Origin: Topomyia yanbarensis
Lineage: Eukaryota; Arthropoda; Insecta; Diptera; Culicidae
Assembly (NCBI RefSeq): GCF_030247195.1
Contig: NC_080671.1
Coordinates: forward strand, 416,588,044-416,652,043
Direction: 5' to 3'
Length of the DNA: 64,000 bases
Of the stretch, positions 33,416 through 42,505 are shown piece by piece. Every line of letters begins with the position of its first letter. Within the stretch, counting starts at the first letter, position 1. A program made the position numbers and the translations under genes. A model generated the notes under the pieces. That model did no database searches, was not told the DNA's origin, and saw only the letters and a program-made list of their open reading frames with translations.

Positions 33416-33982
33416 ATGGCAAGTGCATGCGATCACTGCGCGAAAACCGTCAAATCGGATGAAGACTTAATCGAATGTAGAAGTTTTTGCAAAAAAGTGG
33501 TACATATGCAATGTGGGAAACAACTTAACAAGCCGTTTTTGAAAAAAATTGCGGAAAACTCAAATTTATTTTGGATGTGCAATGAATATGTCAAGCTGAT
33601 GAAGTTTGCTCACTTTCGCGACACCGTATCTTCACTTGGATGTGTTATCGCTGCAATCGCTGGGAAAACGGATGACGTCTGTGCTGAACTAAAGGCCGAC
33701 TTATCCAAAAATAACCAGCAAATTTCGCGCCTCGCTAAAAAGGTTTTAACAGCTACTCCAGTCCGGCCAAACTCCGGTACCTCTCGACCACCTCAGAAAC
33801 GTCGTCGCGAGGATGGCCCTGATCCGAGCAATAATCTTGTTGGTGGTCGAAAGCTAGTCGATAATAGCAACACTGTTATGGTTCCACCTCCCGCGCCGTT
33901 GCTCTGGATGTATCTTTCCCGCTTTCATCCTAGCGTTAGCAAAGAGACTGCAGAAAAAATGTCTAAAGAAGGACTAAATTGA
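33416..33982 (+). pseudogene. ORF1 with N-terminal PHD-like zinc finger (broken downstream)
   Basis: A 188-codon frame, starting at the first ATG after the 5' UTR, begins with CDHCAKTV, then IECRSFCKKVVHMQC, and ends the finger with FWMCNEY. This spacing (C-x2-C, Cys, H-x2-C, W-x-C) resembles a PHD finger; one cysteine position looks altered (WMCNEY instead of W-x-C-x2-C). A helical region and a basic stretch (PPQKRRRED) follow. PHD-type ORF1 proteins occur in some CR1/Jockey-group elements and probably help RNA or chromatin binding. The frame stops at 33982 and continues in other frames to about 34870, so this is a remnant. Confidence 0.65.
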
Positions 33983-34079
33983 AACGAGGAGATAAAGGTT
34001 ATTCTGCTTAATAAAAAAGGCATAGACGTCAATACTTTGAATTTCATATCTTTCAAAGTTTGAGTTCACCCAAAGTACT

Positions 34080-34880
34080 GTGATGCAGCTCTTAACCCTG
34101 ACACATGGCCGCAAGGTATACTATTCAGGGAATTTGAAGACAGCCGTACCCAGAACATTTGGAGCCCGCCGACTGATTTTCCACCGCCTCCAGAAGAAGC
34201 ATCAATGGTCCTGCAGAGGACTCCGCAATGATTGGCCGTGCCACTATATCAAGCTACACCGCCCTTGTGAAGGAGTATCGATGCCGATCGCATACTGGGA
34301 TGCAATGCAGTTGGTACTATGGAAGCCCTCGATCCCCCCGCTACAGTCGAGCCCTTGCCGCCAGCGTACAGCAGTCGTCCCGGTCCTGTATGTGTGGGTG
34401 GAGAAAGGGTCTTCCAAGCCGCCTTTCTCGGCGAGTATTATACAAATTGTAACGATACAACGGTTGAACCGATTCACGCTTCTAGTTCATCTTCCAACTC
34501 TCGCCGTAATCTGCTACCACCCCGTTCCTGCTCTCCGCATTCCGCCATCGGGTTTAAACGCATACTGGGACGCATCGCAGTTGGAACTATGGAAGCCCTC
34601 GATGCCTCCACCACAGTCAAGCACTTGCAGCCAGCGATCATCGGTCGTCCCGGCCCTGTGTGTGGGATGGGTGAAAGGGTCTGCCAACCTGCCGCAAATG
34701 GCAAGTATACATCTGTTCCGAACACTTCGAGCGCTGATGCATTCTTCGCTTCCAGTTTTTGCCTTTTGCTCCGACATCTTGTTATCAGATGGCAACCATT
34801 TCTCTCGACGACGACGATAGTCGTATTTTGTGGCGCGACGCAGTTGATTCAGGATGCCTCGAATTCGAACCACAGTTGAC
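34080..34880 (+). pseudogene. ORF1 continuation with an internal duplication of about 150 bp
   Basis: Overlapping frames fill 34080-34880. The nucleotide segment from CGCATACTGGGATGCAATGC (about 34288) to about 34440 recurs at about 34558-34710, a spacing of 270 bases. Both copies encode GTMEALD..., RPGPVC, and GERV in one frame. The segment before ORF2 in this family seems therefore to contain two repeats of an uncharacterised block of about 50 residues. The frame carries stops, and the duplicated block is not one I recognise. Confidence 0.5.
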
Positions 34881-34939
34881 CAAGCGACCGTGAACCGTTC
34901 CGATACTGTTCGTGGGACTGACGAAAGGACACGGCAACA

Positions 34940-35560
34940 TGGCTTCGCTCTCTGCTGTACTTGCTGTACCGTTCTCCAACAACATCGAGGTTTACTACCA
35001 GAATGTTGGTGGCTTAAATTCATCAACGGACTGCTATTTGCTCGCGACCACGGGTTGCTGCTACGACGTTATTGCCTTGGCCGAGACGTGGCTCGACAAC
35101 CGTACTCTGTCTCGCCAGGTCTTTGGTTCAACATTCGATGTCTACAGCTGAGAACGCAATGCCCTCAATAGCCACAAGACATCAGTCGGTGGTGTGCTTA
35201 TCGCCGCGGTACAAAAGCCCGAGTGATCAACGATGATCGGTGGGCGAGCTCCGAGCAAGTGTGGATATCAGTGAAACTTGCCGATCGCAATCTGTTCCTG
35301 TGTGTTGTGTATTTTCCACCTGACAGAATTCGTGATTCCAGCCTGAACGATGTACATCTTTCCTCCGTTTCTTTTATCGCCTCGATCGCCGCCCCGTCTG
35401 ATGATATTGTTATACTGGGCGACTCCAACTTACCTGGCTTGACGTGGTGCCAGGCAAGTAATGGTTTTCTACGATTGGATATCGAAAAATCTGCGCTTAT
35501 TAACAAGTTGTATTTTGGACAACTACAGCAGCGCAACCCTTCGGCAAATTAATAATGTCA
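34940..35560 (+). pseudogene. ORF2 endonuclease (APE-like) domain remnant
   Basis: The peptides NNIEVYYQNVGGLNS, DVIALAETWLDNRTLS (carrying the metal-binding Glu), VVYFPPDRIRD, and IVILGDSNLPGLTW (carrying the Asp-Asn pair) occur in order in 34975-35450, the order of an endonuclease/exonuclease/phosphatase fold. Such endonucleases nick the target to prime reverse transcription. The final SDH motif is altered: VRHHPPLHLVF near 35656 stands where S-D-H-x-P-L would be. Frameshifts at about 35150 and 35460 break it. Confidence 0.7.
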
Positions 35561-37728
35561 CCAACGAGAATGGACGCACATTGGACCTCTGCTTTGTAAG
35601 CGCTCGGGACTACGCTCCGTACTGCTGCACTGCACCGACTCCTTTAGTCAAGCAGGTGCGTCATCATCCCCCACTACATCTCGTATTCGCTGGTAACCTA
35701 GGAGTGAATTTTGAAGACGTCTTAAGCTCTATCGTCTACGATTTTAAAAACGCTGACTACGACAGCATCGTTAGCACGCTGTTGGATATAAACTGGGACG
35801 AAAATCTTAACAATGACGACGCGAACGAAGCTGCGATGACGTTTTCTAGTATTCTTAACTACCTTATCGACCGCCATGTGCCAAAACGAAAAATCAGCAC
35901 AAATCAACACCCTCCCTGGCAATCAACAGTGCTTAGACGAACTGCCAAACGAGCTGCATTTAAGAAAGTTTCGAAGCATAAGACACTTGCATTACGAAAC
36001 CACTACTTTCAACTCAACCACGAATACAAACAGCAAAGCAGACGTGCCTTTTGGAAATATGTGAACGAGCAGCGAAAAGAATCCGGCTTACCATCTTGTA
36101 TGTCATTAAATGGAGTTTTAGGCACCGACACTAAGGAAATTTGCCAATTGTTTTCCGACAAATTTTCAAGTGTTTTTTCCGACGAGAACCTTTCCAAGTC
36201 GCTGCCGCTTCAAATCTAACTCCTTCTCTAGGACGAATCATCAACCGAATTTGTGTCGATAATGCTGCCAGTCTTGCAGCAAATTCCAAGCTGAAAGCAT
36301 CTTGTTCCCCGGGCCCAGATGGCGTTCCCTCGATTTTCGTCAAAAAGTGCATCAGCGGGCTTCTTGAACTACTTCGGCGAGTCTTTGTGCTATCACTCAA
36401 TACTGGAACATTCCCTTCCTGCTGGAAAGCAGCGCACATGTTTCCAGTTCACAAAAAAGGAAACAGATCGAACAATGACAAATATCGGGGAATCTCGTGT
36501 TTAAGTGCCGTATCAAAGCTGTTCGAGCTGGTTGTGCTAGATCCTATTTTCTTTCACTGCAAACACTACATTGCAGATGACCAACACAGTTTTTCATGCC
36601 TAAACGATCGACAACGACAAACCTGCTCTCGTTCACAACATATGTAATGGATGGATTCGCTGACGGAATGCAAACCGATGCTATTTACATGGATCTATCT
36701 GCGGCCTTCGACAAAATCAACCATGATATCGCAATAGCGAAGCTGAACAAACTCGGCATTCATGGACAACTACTACGCTGGTTTCGTTCCTACCTCGATG
36801 GAAGGCAACTCCAAATTAGCATTAAGGACTGTCTATCTGCACCATTCTTCGCTACATCCGGCATACCACAAGGAAGCCATCTCGGTCCAGTAATATTCAT
36901 CCTCTACTTTAATGACGTCAATATCACATTACAAGGAACCCGCCTTTCTTTCGCCGACGACATGAACATTTTTCAACAAATACGGGATAAAACGGATGCC
37001 GAGCTTCTTCAGAGTGAACTAGAGCTTTAGTACGTGAAGTGATCTAAACAGAATGGTTTTAAATCCGAGTAAATGCTCAATCGTTACGTTCACGCGGAAA
37101 CGCCATCCGACTCAGTTTAACTACCATTTCTTCGGCTCGAGTATTGCAAGACACTCTCACACCAAAGATCTCGGAGTCATCATGGATTCGGCACTAACAT
37201 TCAAACCACATACTTCATACATCGTGGATAAGGCACCACGACAGCTTGGGTTCATCTTCCGAATAGCGAAAAACTTCAGGGACGTATATTGTCTTAAATC
37301 GCTTTACTGCGCGTTGGTCCGCTCAAAGTTAGAAAATTGTTCGGCTGTTTGGAATCCGTACTACCAGAACGGGATTGGCAGAATTGAGGCTGTTTAACGC
37401 AGGTTCACACGCTTCGCCCTTCGGCATCTCCCATGGCGAAACAGATTTCAGCTGCCGAGCTATGAAAATCGTTGCCAGGTAATACACCTCGATACACTCA
37501 GCATTCGGAGGGACTGTTCGCCTCGGACTTACTCTCTGCCAGAGTGGATTGCCCTACAATCCTCGGACGTCTGGATCTTCAAGCCCGCGTTCGAGCTCTA
37601 CGTAATAACTCTAAGTTCCGTTCAAGAGAACCAACTATTGTTGCCAGAGCGCTGTTACCGGACTCCAGCGAATTTTTAACAGTGTGGCGACGGCCTTTGA
37701 CTTCAACCGGACGCGGAATGCGATAAAA
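35560..37728 (+). pseudogene. ORF2 linker and reverse transcriptase remnant
   Basis: After a 250-residue linker (35461-36219 frame) the RT motifs appear in order: SPGPDGVPSIFVKKC (36308), KYRGISCLSAVSKLFE (36481), FMDLSAAFDKINHD-like (36688), GIPQGSHLGPVIFILYFND (36858), SFADDMNIF (36946-36972, catalytic FADD), LGVIMDSALTFKPH (37170), and the C-terminal SKLENCSAVWNPYY (37327). At least five frameshifts or stops separate them (for example TAG at 37028). The catalytic residues themselves are still readable, so decay is moderate. RT copies the element RNA at the nicked target. There is no RNase H domain downstream, as is usual in CR1 and Jockey elements. Confidence 0.8.
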
Positions 37729-37866
37729 GCGAAAATGTTGGCAATTTTAAAATGTAATTAGTTTAAGAAAACACCACTGCACAGTGGTCCCCCCATAGGC
37801 CAATAATGCAAAAAATATTTCGGCGAAGGCGTGTTTTTATCTTGCGATTACATCGTTCTGTATGTA

Positions 37867-39058
37867 CACTGAAAACCATTCGATGAAGAAAATAACAAAA
37901 TAAATTCTTGTTTTCTTAATTAGTTGATTTCAACAGAAAAATGAAAAACGTAACTAAATTTTCTCTTAATTTTGCGAGATTCTCAAATAATAGTTATTGA
38001 AAATTATTATTGATTTTGATTCAAGACGCACATCATACGAAATGACAGCAAAGTAGCCAAGATGCACACCTTACTGAAATACATCAAGGTAGCGACAGCA
38101 ACTATGTACATGGGCATAATGGTTATGCAAGTAGGTAGTTGTCTCAGCTTGGAAAGCTTGTTTTAGCCTGGACGCAACTACCTGAACAAGTACACAAAAA
38201 CAGAAATTCAACTGACCTCATTTTGATTTTACCTAGTTTTTCTTTAAAAACATTTCAATACATTTTGATTGACATTTTTTTCAATACATGTATACTGAAA
38301 GTTGAAAGTATTGTCGAAAATTATCAAAATCATTCTATTTCGGATTTGGTCGATTATAGAGTAAAATTTCAATTATTAACAAATGTAATATGCAATATGA
38401 TAATTATTTTTCATCTTTTGAGATTCCAAAGTAAATGTGGATTAAGTATGAAGTTTTTTTGTAGTGCTGGCTGACTAAATAGAAAAAAAATATACCTTTC
38501 ATCGAAAATTGAAATCATCAATCAATTACCAACAATCCTTAAATACCTGGCTATTTGGTCTCATTTAAGAGTGCAGTTTATAAAAAGATAGCATTATGAG
38601 AAACATAGCTCTATATCATATTTACGTGTGAATTACTGGCATACGGAGTATTTCATTAATTTAATTCCATACCTTCATCCGTCGCTCGGTGAAACAAAAT
38701 GTTTGAAATATCCTATGTTGTATTTTACAATGAAGCAGTTTAATTCAACAATGAGATTAGTTGAATTCCAGTCGTTTGTGTCTTGGCTGAAAAGGTAGTG
38801 TAACGGCATATGCAATTGTGTCTGGACTAAAACAAGCGTTACAAGCTGAGACAAGCGTTTAAAGCTTTAGCTCAGGCAGGCTTTTTAAGTTTTGTGATAC
38901 GCTGAAACGTTCGTGTCGAGACTGAAACTGACAGCATCAAACCAACAGCGTTGGATTATTGTTTTCAACAAAAATTTAGTTCGCCCAAATATTAACTAGA
39001 CGAAACCAAAAACTCAACTAATTTTTTAGTTGAAATTGCGATGAATCGGTTTTCCGTG
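37867..39058. mobile_element. Left arm of the palindrome: 1192-bp MITE-like element
   Basis: The arm begins CACTGAAAACCATTCGATG and ends CGGTTTTCCGTG; each end is an imperfect reverse complement of the other, so an arm is itself a terminal-inverted-repeat element. TA flanks it on both sides (37865-37866 and 39059-39060). A 111-codon frame inside (38139-38474) is also present, inverted, in the right arm; it has no domain and is probably chance. Confidence 0.75.
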
Positions 39059-39253
39059 TATATTTTATAGTTTCATAATTAATTTTGTCAATACTGGTTT
39101 TCTTAGTATATAGAAAAATGCATAGGGTGGCTCGTTATTTACCGATAATGTAAATAATATCGATAATCGATAGCTCTCCAGAAAAATGTTTTTGTCGATC
39201 TGTAATTTTTAATATTCAATTTTTTTCAGATAACACTACTATTAGCTTTGTAG
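39059..39253. other. Spacer of the palindrome, 195 bp
   Basis: AT-rich unique sequence between two arms of equal length. It contains GATAATATCGATAATCGATAGC-like CG-poor text with no open frame. Its presence makes a simple reverse-strand sequencing artefact less likely. Confidence 0.7.
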
Positions 39254-40445
39254 CACGGAAAACCGATTCATCGCAATTTCAACTAAAAAATTAGTTGAGT
39301 TTTTGGTTTCGTCTAGTTAATATTTGGGCGAACTAAATTTTTGTTGAAAACAATAATCCAACGCTGTTGGTTTGATGCTGTCAGTTTCAGTCTCGACACG
39401 AACGTTTCAGCGTATCACAAAACTTAAAAAGCCTGCCTGAGCTGAAGCTTTAAACGCTTGTCTCAGCTTGTAACGCTTGTTTTAGTCCAGACACAATTGC
39501 ATATGCCGTTACACTACCTTTTCAGCCAAGACACAAAGGACTGGAATTCAACTAATCTCATTGTTGAATTAAACTGCTTCATTGTAAAATACAACATAGG
39601 ATATTTCAAACATTTTGTTTCACCGAGCGACGGATGAAGGTATGGAATTAAATTAATGAAATACTCCGTATGCCAGTAATTCACACGTAAATATGATATA
39701 GAGCTATGTTTCTCATAATGCTATCTTTTTATAAACTGCACTCTTAAATGAGACCAAATAGCCAGGTATTTAAGGATTGTTGGTAATTGATTGATGATTT
39801 CAATTTTCGATGAAAGGTATATTTTTTTTCTATTTAGTCAGCCAGCACTACAAAAAAACTTCATACTTAATCCACATTTACTTTGGAATCTCAAAAGATG
39901 AAAAATAATTATCATATTGCATATTACATTTGTTAATAATTGAAATTTTACTCTATAATCGACCAAATCCGAAATAGAATGATTTTGATAATTTTCGACA
40001 ATACTTTCAACTTTCAGTATACATGTATTGAAAAAAATGTCAATCAAAATGTATTGAAATGTTTTTAAAGAAAAACTAGGTAAAATCAAAATGAGGTCAG
40101 TTGAATTTCTGTTTTTGTGTACTTGTTCAGGTAGTTGCGTCCAGGCTAAAACAAGCTTTCCAAGCTGAGACAACTACCTACTTGCATAACCATTATGCCC
40201 ATGTACATAGTTGCTGTCGCTACCTTGATGTATTTCAGTAAGGTGTGCATCTTGGCTACTTTGCTGTCATTTCGTATGATGTGCGTCTTGAATCAAAATC
40301 AATAATAATTTTCAATAACTATTATTTGAGAATCTCGCAAAATTAAGAGAAAATTTAGTTACGTTTTTCATTTTTCTGTTGAAATCAACTAATTAAGAAA
40401 ACAAGAATTTATTTTGTTATTTTCTTCATCGAATGGTTTTCAGTG
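39254..40445. mobile_element. Right arm of the palindrome: inverted 1192-bp copy
   Basis: Starts CACGGAAAACCGATTCATC and ends GGTTTTCAGTG. It is the reverse complement of 37867-39058 with only occasional differences seen by eye (for example GCTTCAGC against GCTTTAGC, and AGTCCTTTG against AGTCGTTTG). The right arm lacks the exact TA flank at its outer side (CAGTG then AGTA). Confidence 0.8.
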
Positions 40446-41381
40446 AGTAAATGATAATTTTCAGTTTATGGAGTGTAAGGAAAGCAGAAATATGAGTTTA
40501 TTTTTATATGTAATAGAAAAATTAACCTAAAAAATTTCAATATGACTTTAACTAACTTTGTCCCTCGATATCCTTCCCGAACTTCTTTTCAAAATGGTCG
40601 TCAGCCACGTCAGCGTCCACTTCCACTTAAACTAGGTTTCAGCTGCGCATCTCTGCGCCCAGAATGCCTAGAAAATCTAAGATGTTGTACATGTTTAACG
40701 GGATAATGCAAGACGAAAAACTTTACATCAGATTGTCAAATTATTTACGATAATAATTACTACTGATCTCGAAACTATATAGCTTCTTTGTTATTTTCCC
40801 AAAATTTCTTATCGATGGAATCATTAGAACTTGAGTTATATCGATTTATTTGACGCATCTCTTTGAAACACATGTCACTACGGAATATTTGATGTACGAG
40901 GCAAATGTTTCACTCCACTTCGTATTACAACTACGTTCTCAAGTCCAAGTAGTATTTCTCCATTTTAAAATAGCTGGTACTCGGAGTTTTTTTTATTATG
41001 GGATAATTTTTATTGTAGGAAAACACATTGGCTGTTCACGAAAACCATAATTTTAAAGGAAAAAAATACACGATTTATTTAAAATTCGAAATATTTGCGT
41101 TTTGTGCAGAAGCTACAATTTAGAGAACTTTCAATGAATAACTATTCCTTTTTTTACCAGCGCAGCACAACTTGTACTATTTGATACTAAAAAAAATCTG
41201 GAACAAAAAAAAAGTAAATGTGAATCTTAATGTAATAAGAAAAGCCGTATTACACTGTTAGGTGGATATAACCGATTTTTTATTGCGAAATTTGAATTCT
41301 GCGACCCAAATTTACTATAGAAATGCAGTTTTGTATCAAAATTTGCATTAAATATATTTATGACCGCCTCTCTTAAGCAAT
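40446..41381. other. AT-rich filler of the putative DNA transposon
   Basis: Non-coding AT-rich sequence between the palindrome and the right terminal repeat. The short frame at 40850-41050 has no domain. Confidence 0.45.
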
Positions 41382-41435
41382 GGAACCACTGTGCACTGGG
41401 GCTATAACAATGGGTAATAAACATAAACATAAACA

Positions 41436-42310
41436 AAAATCGATTTTGGGAACTCTCATATCGATTACTCATCCGATGCGACATCCTGAACCCGTTGGTG
41501 ATTGAAAACTACGAGAGGATAGTTGAGCTTAATTCTCAAATCCGATTTATGCCCTTGTACTTCGACTACACGGCACAGAGCATCAATCCTTCTTCGTATA
41601 ATCTCAACCGCGTCCGTCTCCTGGATACTTCTGATTCTACTGTATTCTTCGACGCATCCATGAAGGAAGAGATTCGTGGAATTCCGGACCATATACGCCC
41701 GCAAGTGATCCCCAATGTATTTTATAATAAATTCCGAGAAGTCGATTGCGACAAAATGTTTTACACCGACGGAGCAATTCTCGATGGGCTTCGGTATCTT
41801 CAATGATAATGTCACCGCTTCATTCAAGCTGGATGATCCTGCTTCAGTTTACGTCGCCGAATTAGCTGCTATTCAGTATACCCTTGGGATCATCGACACA
41901 TTGCCCACAGATCACTACTTCATCATTTCGGACAGTCTCAGCTCTATCGAGGCTCTTCATGCCGTGAAGCCTAAGAAGAAATTCCCGTATTTTCTAAGGG
42001 AAGATACGGGAGTCTCTGCGCAAGTTATCTAAAACATCTTACCAGATTACCTTTGTTTGGGTCCCCTCTCATTGCTCTATCTCGGGCAATGAAAAGGCCG
42101 ACTCTTTAGCAAAGGTGGGCGCATTAGATGGTGACATATACGAAAGACCAATCTGCTTCGAAGGATTTTTATATGTTAATTGTCGTCAGAGGACACTCAA
42201 CAGTTGCCAAACCTCGTGGAGCAATGGGGAACTTGAACGATGGCTACATTCGATTATCCCAAAGGTATCAACGATGCCTTGGTTCGGCGGATGGATGTGG
42301 GTCGAGATTT
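41436..42310 (+). pseudogene. 3' part of the old I-like ORF2 (thumb end and RNase H), after the insertion
   Basis: The sequence resumes exactly where 33102 stopped and matches 54536-55415 of the intact copy. RNase H motifs remain: FYTDGA near 41760-41780 (first catalytic Asp; the SSLDG loop is mutated), YVAELAAIQYTL near 41850, IISDSLSSIEAL near 41920, and FVWVPSHCSISGNEKADSLAK near 42050-42110. RNase H would remove the RNA strand of the hybrid. Frameshifts at about 41780, 42020 and 42110 disable it. About 1 kb is missing after 42310. Confidence 0.85.
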
Positions 42311-42505
42311 CTCTTGCAAATATTTTATTATCCCCTGTTGTATATGTATAAGTTAGCTGTAAAATTTCTTTAGTTTCATTATATTAAAACAAAATAATAT
42401 TTAAATGTGTAACCCCCAAGTTTTAAGAAATTCAAAATGTGAAACAAAGAAAAAATAGCACCTTTAAGCGCAAAAGTGCCTTATCAAATAAACGAATTGA
42501 ATAAG
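42311..42505 (+). mobile_element. 3' UTR end of the old I-like retrotransposon
   Basis: TATATGTATAAGTTAGCTGT and the following text up to CAAATAAACGAATTGAATAAG match the last 190 bases of the intact element (56470-56655). The join at about 42310-42318 skips the C-terminal zinc motif of ORF2 and most of the 3' UTR, a deletion of about 1 kb. The polyA tail is no longer recognisable. Confidence 0.8.

Larger units (their letters stand above)
37775..41398. mobile_element. Putative DNA transposon in the 3' region of the CR1/Jockey-like element
   Basis: CACTGCACAGTGGTCC at 37775-37790 is matched by GGAACCACTGTGCACTG at 41382-41398 in reverse complement (about 14 of 16). Bases just outside belong to the retrotransposon 3' UTR (ending at 37774, resuming GGGCTATAACA at 41399). 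No target duplication is evident, so the insertion is inferred from the terminal repeat. The only content recognised inside is the 2.58-kb palindrome and AT-rich sequence at 40446-41380; no transposase was found. Confidence 0.45.
33103..41435 (+). mobile_element. CR1/Jockey-like non-LTR retrotransposon with PHD-type ORF1, itself carrying inserted DNA elements
   Basis: The element has a 5' UTR (33103-33415), a PHD-finger ORF1, a degenerate ORF1 continuation, an ORF2 with endonuclease and RT, and a 3' tail of repeated AATAAACATAAAC units at 41416-41434 next to the right target duplication. Removing the putative DNA insertion (37775-41398) leaves about 4.7 kb, a usual size for CR1/Jockey-group elements. 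It inserted into the old I-like copy in the same orientation. All frames are now broken, so it is inactive. Confidence 0.8.

Noticed and set aside
38139..40173. Identical 111-codon frames in the two arms of the palindrome
   Set aside because: The identity comes from the inverted duplication. The frame has no domain, is very AT-rich, and has no support other than its length.
37867..40445. Sequencing or assembly artefact producing the palindrome
   Set aside because: Not excluded, but a 195-bp unique spacer, a few arm-to-arm differences, and element-like ends on both arms argue against it. It is kept as a finding with a read-level check.
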